Shown here: in pieces, positions 40,301-52,300 of the stretch | Numbering within the stretch: position 1 is the stretch's first letter | Layout: every line of letters starts with the position of its first letter | NCBI RefSeq assembly: GCF_002078875.1 | Contig: NC_034411.1 | Coordinates: 38,294,115 to 38,358,114, forward strand | Length of the DNA stretch: 64,000 nt | From: Numida meleagris | Lineage: Eukaryota; Chordata; Aves; Galliformes; Numididae | Reading direction: 5' to 3' | Notes under the pieces: generated by a model | Seen by the model: the letters and a program-made list of their open reading frames with translations, nothing else | Told to the model about the DNA's origin: nothing | The model's database searches: none | Made by a program: the position numbers and the translations under genes

Positions 40301-43300
40301 CTGTTAAGCTTCTGCTAGGCAGCATGATTTTTCTTCAAACAAACTTGCTTATTGGAAGTATTTTTTTTTTAGATATCTCTATGGCTTTGAAGAGTACTGT
40401 ACATCAGCAAATATTGAGTTTCAAATGGCATTACCAGAGAAAGTGACAAGCAAGCCTTGTAAAGACTGTGAAAAAGAAAAAGATTTAAAGATGCGTGAAG
40501 ATCCAGACCAGGATATAAAAGAAATAAAAGTGGATAAGGAGGAGCGCAAGCAGGAGGATGTTGCAGCAGTACAACAAGAAGAAAAAAAGCTAGCTGAGAA
40601 TGATAATGAAAGTAAAGAAAATGATAAGCCCGCTCTTCTGGTAAAATACTTCGATGTTCATATTATATCCTGTTGATAAAGTCAGGTAGTGTGTTGATAA
40701 CCATGAGTTTGTATTAAGACAGAAATCTCTGTAATGGATTTAAAGCAAGACAAAGAACATGCTGTAAATTAGTTTTGAGCTATATTTATCTCTAGGTGCC
40801 CATCTTAGAGGTTGGTGGTGTCAAAATCTTTGACTTGTTAGGAAGCAGATGCAACTTTCCACCTGTTTGGGGCCCTCTCAAGTCAAATGGAGACCAATTA
40901 GCATGCAGCTTTATTGTGATCTGGATAATACATGCTCACGACTACCTTCAGTGCTGATACTTCTATTTTGTATTGAACTAGGCTTTTAAGCCCTCCTAAG
41001 TTCTACAAAGGCATGATGTATGCAGTGGCGTAATTAGTTCATTGATCCAAAGAGACAAATCTTCTTACCTTTTCAAAATTCAGTATTGACCCAGTGGTTT
41101 TAGCAAAGGAGACCTAAGGTGGTAAGCTGCGCAGCGTAGGTGTAGTAGTTTGCTCTGGTAGCAGTGTAGTTCTTCAAGTCAATACGCAGTGTAGCTGCTG
41201 CTAACACTACAGTGACCATTAGTGCTGATATTTCTGCATCCTGACCGCAGACGTATCCTGTGGTTTAAGAATTGTGTGCTAATATTGTTGTAGCAAAAAC
41301 TACCTAGGAGACTGGATTCAACCAAGGACTGTTAGGTTTATGTTGAGGATTTCAGAAATAAAACCAGTGGAAATGCTGTGGTTTTAGAAGAAGCCTTAGA
41401 ATCTAGTGCTTTTTTCTTTTCCTTCATAATAACTTGTGTATTTGGTTTTTCCAAAATCCTTTGAATTTTTATTTTTGCTTGTAAATTAACTGAAGGTTTT
41501 ATTGTCTTAGGGAAACAAAAAAAATTTGCCAGATTCTGTGTATGCGCAGCCTGACCAAGAAAAGGACTTGAATGTAATCAAAACTGAAGATGAAACCAAA
41601 TTAGAAGATAAAGAAGAGGAAAAGATTAAAGAAATGGAAAATCCTACCATAAATGCAGAGGCTGATGAAAAAGAAAAATCAGGGTAAGTTACTCTGTTTA
41701 TAATCAGATGTGACATCTGATGTGTGCTCATTAACTTTACTCTCATAATTCGAACTTCAAATCAGACCTCCCTGCTGTGATTAGGCTCCTATGTTCTGGA
41801 GACCTGTATGCTCCTATCTTTCTCATGGTAAGTGTTGCTAAAGTTAGTGGGTCTAACTAAAAATATGTAATCATTTTTAAAAAGCTTTATATAGGGCTTT
41901 TAAAAGATCCAGACCAAAATATTTGCAATCTGAGCAAGCAGTAGAATGCATAAATCTCACTTAAGACAAATATTGCCATTATTATGAAATAATATTTGTC
42001 TATTTAACTTTGTTGCTAGGTTTTGTTGAGGGACCGTGGTGTAATGGGTAACATAGGAAGAGAGGGAAGTACCTTGCATCATTTAGTAACAGTTTCCCCA
42101 CTGAGGGGGGATGACACTTGCAGGAGACTCTTGTGCAGCTCTTCAGACATGAAATTTTGAAAGAAGGAGATGAACTACTTGGCCCTGCGCATCCTTAAGA
42201 CTTCTGTGGATGAAATGTGCGCTGTTGACTTTAGTTATAGAATTGACAACTTTTCACATCTCAGTCCAAAAAAAAAAAAAAGACAGCTGACCTTGAAAAA
42301 CAAAAACAACAATGAAATTTAAAACAGCATATTGTTCTCACTGATCCGCAGTGTGGTTACAGTTTATATTCTTAGAATTAGAAGCCTCGTACAGTATGAT
42401 TTCAAGTGAGTAGGAGAACATAGGTGGCTGTTACGGGTCATGTGTCAAAGGTCTATTTTAAGTGAGTATCTTGTCTGTAACAGAAAACAATGCAGATGCT
42501 TAAAGCAGACATTTTTTTTAAGAGGAAAAGCAGCTAAGGGGGCACCTTACTCTTCTTAAGCAGTCTGTGTCTCAGGGATGTTTTATGTACTTAATAGCAG
42601 CTGTTGCCTGACCACTAACTTTCTTGTCCATTCCACTGTTGTTTGCTAGATTTAGTAGATAAACTCTCTTCCATCTAAGTATCAGCAGCTGTTATTGCTT
42701 GTTAAAGGTTTTAACGGAATGTTATAGCTCAGTGTGTTGACTTCCAAGTTCATTTGAAAAAGTTTTTCAGTTTTCTTAAGGATTTTGATTTCTGAAAGAA
42801 TCCTCATGTAAAATGTCATCTTACCTATTTTTTATGAAATTCCACTGAAGACATGTACAAGTAAAAAATACGAAATAGGAAAAGTCAGGTTTACCTGAAC
42901 TCAGTAGAAGAGCCTTCTCTCTGTGTATGTGATTTCATTTATGTCCTAGATGACTATCATTTTAAAGGACTGGTTGCTGGAATTTTGCATCTCGTTTTAT
43001 AAGAGGAACCAGAGAAATGGAACTGTACCAGTTTTCTGAATTTTCAAAAATATTGGACTAATTTTATGATACTTTCAAGATATTTAACTGAATATGTGGA
43101 AATCTTTGTACTGCTGCGAGAAAAGCAGTGCTTAAAGATCCCTAAATACTCTGTTATGTTGTGGTGGTACTTAGTACTTGCTTATTTTTGGAAATTAGAG
43201 TGGCTTAACACTTACTATGCTGCTATAGATAGTAAGTACAGCTGTAAGCTGCATCTGCTCTTCAGAACTATTTGTTTATTTCTGATTCGTGTCCATTTGG

Positions 43301-46300
43301 GTTATTTGTAACAATAAAAATATGGTGTCTTCTCTTAGTTTTTCTTTTATAAAAACAAAAAGATGTTTCTCCATAATTTTCCCCAATTCATCTGATGGTT
43401 AGGCTTTTCTCTCTGCTTCTCTGTGCTCATCTAGTAAAGACCCTTTGGGCTAGCATTTTGCTGTTACGATTCATGATATTTTTTGAATTTTTGTAGGAAG
43501 TTGCCTAGAATAGAATAGAAAACATACGTCTAAGAATAGATGTAGATGATGGTGTTGTCATTGCTGGATTTTCCTGGAATAATTTAAACTTATTTAAATG
43601 AAAGATTTGTAGCAGTTCATAGTCTCAGCACTTATAAGCAGCGTTAAGTATTGTAGCAGTGCTGTTATTTTGATTTCTTTTGCAGTTTTTCTAGAGACTG
43701 ATAGGATTTTGTACTTCCTATAAGCTGTAAAGAGTTTAAAAATGATGGTGACGTCCTAAATGGTTTAAAAAATGATTATGATGTTATGCATTTGTGGTAT
43801 AAACGCTGTAAGGTTTTTGTGGGCTTGGTGTGCTGGTGGGGCCATTGTACCAGATAGAAGCACCTTCCCCTAATCGGGGGGGAAAAATGCTCTGGATTGA
43901 GTTGTGTTGAACAAACGTACAAATGAAAAAGCTGACATACAAAACTAACGTACAAACTGAAAAATGCATTTTTATAGATAGAAAGTTAATCATGAAATAT
44001 CACTGTAGACTGAATTTTTTCCCTCAGTGTACTCCTGAAATTGAGTTTTAAAATATTGACCATCTGTCTTCAACAGCGCTAACCAAATAGCCAGTCAAAT
44101 GGAACCTAGTATTACATAAGGCAAATTCATAGAGTTGCTCTTTGAACTTGTATCTACAGGATACATTTCTTAGAGATATATCTTCGTGTAGCATCTTCTC
44201 ATAGAGACGCAAGAGGACAGAAAAACTTCAAGGTTGCATGCTGAATGTGTTGGATGGACAGGAGCAAATTTGCATTTTTGTAATCTCAGCATGTACTAAT
44301 GGAAACCATAGCAGTTTTTTTACTTCCCGGGGCTTTATTTCTGCAATGCCATACGTCTCAACCCCTTCAGATAGCAATTGCTCCCTTGTTTCCCCGTTGG
44401 GCCCTTCTACACTGAGTTCAACAGTAAGATAAATAGGAAGAAAGCCTGAATATGGTTCCCTTTCTCTTCCCCGAGTGTCTGTATCTTAGCTACCTGGGTA
44501 TCTGTGAACACTGAGAACGGTGCAGGAGGCAGCTTGCCCCTTGTTCTGTATGCTCCTGTACATGCTTTCCTTGTTTTGGTGTGGCCTGGGGAAGATGCAC
44601 ATGCTATATCCTGTTTTGTGCAACTTAGACTTTAAACAATATGAAAAGGCCTTCTTATTGGTCAGCTGCTTTTGGACGCCTTTAGGAGATGTATTACTAC
44701 TTTTTGTAATGTGTTATTTCTCATGGGTCTGTCCCAGAGGGATCTTTACCAAAATGGCTTTGTAAAACACGTCTTTTTCCTTGATGTATGTTCTTTCTTA
44801 GCCAATAAGTAAGAAAGCTTAAGGTCTTCCGTTGTAAATTCCTGGTAAATTTGTTTCTGAAGTAATGGTCTTTGGATGTGGTATGCTGTGCTTGGTGGAG
44901 TTTTTCTTCGTAGCTGCTACCAACCAACTATTGTAACTAACCCAAAGGCTTGAGTCAAAGCCAACACATTTAAAACTAAGAGTTGCTTTGCTGCACCGTG
45001 AGCTTTCTAGACAGTGTAAAGTGAACATGCTCTGAAGAGGCTGAGGCTAGAAGCCTAGCAGAGTTGATTTAAAAAAAATTATACGCTAATGAAATCAAGA
45101 GTAAGAGAGTCTGAAAATTTAATGATGCGGTTTATGAACTGAAGGGCAGGTTAATTGCTAATTAGCAAATATTAGCAAGGATCTTTTTCTTCCAGGTGAT
45201 TAACACCAAGTGTTGTGTATATTTTTTAATGTTTTAAGCATCTGAGGCAGATGGGCCACTATTAAGATTGTTACATTGAACTGAAAGATTAAGTGCTCAG
45301 AATCAGGAAGACAATTACTGTTTAAAAAAAAAAAAAGTTGCATCAGACTTGTATATTGAGAGTGCTTTGATTTTTAAGGTGACAAGGCAAGTTTCTTGCA
45401 AGTGATCTCAGTTACAGTATAACAAGATTGCAAGAACCTTTCTTCTGGTGTTTTCTGCCTCTTGGCTGAGGTGCTGCCTTAGTTCTACTTCCAGGGGAGG
45501 CTGCCAGCTCGGGGTCCTTAGCCTGCTCCTTGACACTGTGCTGTTGCTTCCAGTGCTCACGAACAGCTCTCAGTCAGTGTTAGGAAACTTCCTAGTTTTT
45601 TTTTTTCTTAAACTGTTTGCTATTTGGATTAATCCAAGGAATGCTTCAATATTTGTTCTAAAATATGATTTAAAAACCTAGACACATCTGGACGTCTTTC
45701 TGCTGTGTTCAGGTGTTGTCTATACAGTTTCCTGGGAATTGAAACCCTCCTGCTGTGATTATATCAAAGGGATAAAATTTGAAGCCTCTTTGACTCATAA
45801 TCTTTACCTTAGTTAAACCATTCACACTCACGCAAGGAAGAGGTCTTAATCTCTGATCTGTTATACATTACTAAAAGTGTTATAATAGTATTTTCTTCCC
45901 TGTAAACAGTGGAGACAGGAGATAGCTCTCCACTTCAGCTTTCATTATTCCTAAGTTAGGATGGGCATTGGTTTGTGTGAAGGGTTTTTCTGTTGTTTAC
46001 CACTCTGGTAGGGTATGGGTAGGGTGACTCCCTGCCACGCTGGTGAGGGCTTTTCATAGAATCATAGAATCATAGAATGAGCTAGGTTGGAAAAGACCTA
46101 CAAGATCACCTAGTCCAACCATCCACCTACCATCACCAACCCCACTAAACTATGTCTCCCAACGCTATATCTAAACGTTTCTTGAACACCTCCAGGGACG
46201 GTGACTCCACCACCTCCCTGGGCAGCCCGTTCCAGCGCCTGACCACTCTTTCAGAAAAGTAGTGTTTCCTAATGTCCAGCCTAAATCTCCCCTGGCGCAA

Positions 46301-49300
46301 CTTGAAGCCATTCCCCCTCGTCCTGTCACTAGTTACAAGAGAGAAGAGGCTGACCCCCAGCTCACTACAACCTCCCTTCAGGTAGTTATAGAGAGCGATG
46401 AGGTCTCCCCTGAGCCTCCTCTTCTCCGTACTGAACAATCCCAGCTCTCTCAGCCGCTCCTCATAAGGCCTGTGCTCCAGACCCCTCACCAGCTTCGTCA
46501 CCCTCCTCTGAACATGCTCCACGGCCTCAATGTCTTTTTTGCAGTGAGGGGCCCAAAACTGGACACAGTACTCGAGGTGGGGCCTCACTAGGGCTGAGTA
46601 CAGAGGGAGAATGACTTCCCTACTCCTACTGGCAACACTATTTCTGATACAAGCCAGGATGCCATTGGCCTTCTTGGCCACCTGGGCACAATGCTGGCTC
46701 ATGCTCAGCCGAGCATCGACTAATACCCCCAGGTCCGTTTCCTCCATACAACTTTCGAGCCACTCTGCCCCAAGCCTGTAGTGTTGCCTGGGGTTGTTGC
46801 GGCCAAAGTGCAGGACCAGGCACTTGGTCTTGTTGAACCTCATCCCGTTGGCTTCAGCCCAGAGATCCAGCCTGTCCAGATCTCTCTGCAGGGCCTCTCT
46901 ACCCCCAGGCAGATCAACACTTCCTGCCAGCTTGGTGTCGTCTGCAAACTTACTGAGGGTGCTCTCAATGCCCTCATCCAGGTCATCAGTAAAGATATTG
47001 AAGAGGACAGGCCCCAGCACCAACCCTTGGGGAACACCACTCATGACTGGTCGCCACCTGGATTTAACTCCATTAACCACCACTCTCTGGGCCCGGCCCT
47101 CCAGCCAGCTCCTTACCCAGCAAAGGGTGTACCTGTCCAAGCCACAGGCTGCCAGTTTCTCCAGGAGAATACTGTGGGAGACAGTGTCAAAGGCTTTGCT
47201 GAAGTCTAGGTAGACCACATCAACAGCCTTTCCCTCATCCACCAGACGGGTCACTCGATCGTAGAAGGAGATCAGGTTGGTCAAGCAGGACCTGCCCTTC
47301 ACAAACCCGTGCTGGCTAGGCCTGATCCCCCGGTTGTCCTGCAAATGCCGTGTGATCTCCCTCAGGACAATCTGCTCCATAACCTTCCCTGGCACCGAGG
47401 TCAGGCTGACAGGCCTGTAGTTCCCCAGATCCTCCTTACGTCCCTTCTTGTAGATGGGAGTCACATTGGCAAGTTTCCAGTCTTCTGGAACCTCTCCAGT
47501 TGACCAGGAACGCCGATAGATGATGGAAAGCGGCTTGGCTATCTCTTCTGCCAGCTCCCTCAGTACTCTCGGGTGGATCTCGTCCGGCCCCATGGACTTG
47601 TGGCAGTCCAGGTGGAGTAGTAGGTCTCTGACCATTTCCTCCTGTATCATGGGGGGTTTGTTTCGCTCCCCATCCAAGAATTCCAGGTCAGAGAGTAGAG
47701 TGCTCTGAGGACAACTGGTCTGGCTTTTAAAGACAGACATAAAGAAGGCATTGAGAACCTCAGCCTTTTCATTGTCCTCAGTGGCCACATTCCCAGCTGC
47801 GTCCAGTAAAGAATGGAGATTCTCCTTGGTCCTCCTCTTACTATTAATATATTTGTAAAAGAGTTTCTTGTTCCCTTTAATCCCAGCCAAGCTTAATTCG
47901 AGCTGGGCCTTTGCCTTTCTAATTTTCTCCCTGCACATCCTGGCAACCTCTTTGTACTCTCCCTGAGTTACCTGTCCCTTCTTCCACAGGAGGTAGATTC
48001 TTTTTCTCCTGGAGCCTCAGGAAAAGCTCCCTGTTCATCCACGCCGGTCTCCTTCCCCGCCGGCTCAACTTGGGGCTCAGGGGGACAGCCTGTTCCTGCG
48101 CCTTCAGGACTTCCTTCTTTGTACAAGAGACAAATTTTCAGGAAACACTTGATGGGGATTTTCTGAAAGTGATTTACAAAACGATTATGTAATAGACATG
48201 CTCAATTTAACCTCCTGCAGGTAACAGGTTGTTAGAGGCAGTGTTCTCTTCAGTTCCTCATCTGCTCTAGTGATGTGTCAAAGCTGTGTTGTGGTGAATC
48301 TAAAATGACAGCAGGAAGGTTAGAATGTTTTGGAGAAGAGGTTTGCTACAGGAGGCATGCCTTAGCTTCTAGATTGATGTTGAGAAGTATATATTGAGAT
48401 AGCTTTCACTGATCTGATTTAGGTTTGTATGGAATTGCTTATTTAGCTTGGCAGGAGGCAGAGAAATCCATCTTGTTCATTGCACAGTTGGTGTGAACAT
48501 CTGTTCTGGATCTTAGACTGTTGATGTGTGTGCAAAAAAAGCATTTATAAGCAGTGTATTTATGTAGTTTCATTTATAGGAACATATTTATGTGCTGTTA
48601 CTGCAATGCATGTTATATTTTTGTATTCCAGCTACCAACTATAGTGAGAATGAAGTTTGTTTTATAGTCACATTTTGAGAAACAATGTCTAATTGTTTTC
48701 TTCTTAATGTAGAGTATGTGGTGATGCACACATCTGTGTATTGCCTGCTTTTCATACTGCAATATACTGCTAATGGCACAGTAACAATGTGGACAGTGGC
48801 AGTGTAAATGTACCACTCCGAAGCATGCCTGGTCTTAAACGGGAGGGAAGCTCCTCTGATATGGAAAAAGTGGTTCTGTCATCACGCTTCGCCTAGCTTA
48901 TGGTCACTGTGGACGTTATTAACTGTGGTAGCTGTCACTGAGATGAATGTGCTTGGGTGGAGCCCTTAACCATTCATCAAAGAGTAGGTGCACTCATGCT
49001 GTGTGGGAACCCATGCCGTAAAAATGAAAAGTGCTGCATTCCTCAGCCAGGCTTCTGGGCCATCCATTACCCCTTCAGTGAGTCAAAGTTCCTTAAAAAC
49101 TTGGCTGAATGATTAGAAGCAATAAATAAGTTGAGGTTCTTTCATTTGTCTTTTCCATGGCAGTAGAAGAAAATATTTTTCGTAGCATATGCTTGCATGG
49201 CTGAAGCATACTGACTTCTTCTCTCTGATGTGATTCAGACCAAGTTTGTGCTTTTCCCCTTCCCTCAGTGCGATGGGCCGCAACTATGTGTTTGTTCAGA

Positions 49301-52300
49301 TTTTCTTTGGGTATAGACAGAAGCCTTTGGACCTTAAAGCTTTATTTTAGGTTCTCTTTACAACTTCACAGTGAAGAAGAATATTGGTGTGTTTTTTAAA
49401 TTTTATTAATATTACTAATTCAACAGAAGATTCTAGTGTCATGGCATAGATACAGGTCTTAATGGCTTCTCTGCCTTAAAACTTCAGGACTTCTTAATAC
49501 AGCTCTAATTGCAAGGTCAAAGGATGGAGGAGACCTGACACTTTCCAGCTCTGTATGATGGTGAAGCAGAGGTTAATTAATACTCTAGGATGAGGAAAAA
49601 GCAGAGGGGGAGGGAACAAAAATAGAAGCTAATTGCTGAATTTCAAGTGTCAATTACACTGAAGTTTATTTCTGCTAGTGATTCAATTAACTGTAATGAC
49701 ATAATTGAACCAATAATTGAAATAATCTTGCTTCCTCAAGTTTTAGAATAACCCTGAAAAATATTGCGTTTGCCGTCTCACCTGCCGTGTGCCCCAGCAT
49801 GGTGTCGAAGGGCAGCGCGGTGGCACGGGGCTGGGGTTGCTGCACAGCAGGGATCCCAGGAGGCACAGCCGATGTTTTGGCTCTCAGCCTGCCTCATGGT
49901 TTCACCTGAGCTTTGGGAGGATCCTGTGGTTTGCCACAGAGATGGGGCAGAAGGGCAGGTGGGGGGGGGGGTGAAATAAATTTGTACGTTACAGCAGTTC
50001 CTTTTGTGGTGTTATAGCACGAGCTGTTTCATCTATTAACGTGATTGTTGTCATACTTACCCATGCTATGGGTTTGTTGATGTTACATGTTTATACTGAG
50101 TGAGAAGTACCTGCTACGTGGGTTGTGTTTTTTTAACACTTGATTTTTAGTATTTTAACTCTTTCAGGTTGCCCTTGGGATCTAATGGTATCCAATGATT
50201 GTATGACCTAAACACTTGAATGACTTTACTGTGTTTCTAACAAGTGTTGCTGCATTCCAGTTCATAGTTCTGCTTCTGAAGGTTTACACTCCCATTCAGT
50301 AGGAAATAGGGTGTGGGTATTCTGTTGTCCACAGCTGTAAGCGGAAATGCTGCTTTGTCCTCCTCATAAGCTTTCTGGTACTTTGATTTCTGGAGCACAG
50401 TTACACTTGTATTCTTGTGTCTCTTGCACTGTGTGCATGAACATCAGCTGCTGCCTTCCTTCATCAACTTTTTCTTGGGCCATTCACATTGTTGCAGCTT
50501 TGTGGCAAACCCTGCTTGGTGTCTTTTGTTATTTATTTAAGTTGATAATTATTGTCTGCTGTCAAGAGGCTTGTTTCTTTTTTTAATGGGATTTTGACTA
50601 AACAGCATTAAAAGAAATGGGATATTGTCATGCAAATATAAATGGACAAATGAGGTTATTGCTGTGCATGCTGGATGGCTACAATCACAGTTTTCTCTTA
50701 CAAACCTCTGCTTCGTGGCAGTCATAACTTCTCCTTCATCTGCACTGCCAGGCTTGAGCTTTTTATGGCCTTATAAAACAAGATATCTTTTCTTCTTGCA
50801 ACCACTGGAATGTGCTTTATTTGTTTCAGGAGCTCTGTGAGTACACAGATTTTTCTGCTCCAAAATGATGAACGATCTTTGCTTTTGTTTGGCTTCCTAG
50901 CATCTCCAGCTTTATGATCACTAACCAGACGTCTCCCTAGAACAGTCTTTTTAAGAAAATTGCAACCATTTCTGCTTCTATTTTGCTTTTGCTTCTGACA
51001 TTTCCCTCCACCGACATGCAGTCTGTTCTCCAGATCTGCTACGCCATCCAAGTTGAACAAGTTTTCAGTGAGAATTTCACAGGTCTTCCAGAGAAGTCTT
51101 GGTATTGTCATGAGTCTTAATTTATTATTATTATTTTTTTAATAATCTGTTGAGACGCTAAGAAAGTCATGGAGTATTAATGCAACAGACCCCAAGCTTG
51201 TCCAGCTTCCCCTGGAGCTACTGGCACCATAATTGTCAGTCTCTGGAAAATCATGCATCTTCCTCAGAGGCATCCATTCAAGGATTGTGCTACTGGTCCT
51301 TGAAGAGAAGTAATAATGATAATAATATATAGCAAAACTTTTTATTGCAATTCTGGAAAGTCTTTTCAGTAGTGGAAAATTGCAAGCTTGTCTTGTTCCT
51401 GGAGCAGTGTTGGCTCTTTGCTTTTGAATGACAACAAACGTTAAGTTGAAGTTAGCTAGGATCTTTGATTTAGTGCAGCAGAGTATTATTCAAGAGCATT
51501 TAAATTACTGGCTGATGCTTTCTGCTGTAGAATTCTGCTTAGGACTCTTATTACAGCCTTCGATAAGCTTCAGTAGTGATTTCTTTTCAAGTAGATTTTG
51601 CCACATAGTGTGCAGTGGAGATGAAATAAGCTTTCAAAGCCTTTTCATTTGTGTTGCAGTTCTTAGCTCAGTAGCAAGGTACCCTTCTAAAAGCACGTAA
51701 CTAAAAATTCTGGCTTTACAGAACAAAGCTGGACCATGCAACATAAAACCTTCATGGAAGCAAGATGTTTTTTTACTACTTGAGGTAGTTAATATACAAA
51801 GAGTGGGAATTCTAGCATTTGTCTCATAGTGTGTGCATATGTGTATATGGCAACATTCATTTCTGAAGTAATTTCATTAAGTTATTGTGGTTATGCTAGA
51901 GCTGAGTTTGGCTTATCGTTTTGAATTCACTTTTGAGCTATTTTAGTAATAAATAGTAATATTGCCATTTCTAATAAGCATTTGAATAATTAAAATGCTT
52001 TGATCCTTTTGCAGAGGTAAAGCTCTGATCATTTTCTATTGATAATTTCATGTAAAGATTTAGGTTACAGACTTCTGTATTTGTGAGGTTAACTTAAATA
52101 TAGGCGTGAGTCAGACTTGGAACAGCAGTTACCTCTTCTTACCCAGTTTATAGCACATCCAAATGCATCTGTTCTGTGCACCAAGTTTTAAATCGTTATT
52201 GTTCTGTAGTTATTGCGAATTTAGTAAAACACTCTGATCTGTTCTGTGTTGCACAGAGTGGGATTACAGTTGTGTGAAGGCCAATAATAATGATTTGTAA

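Noticed and set aside
46262..47708. Several plus-strand frames over the CR1
   Set aside because: They are antisense shadows of the CR1 reverse-transcriptase frame.
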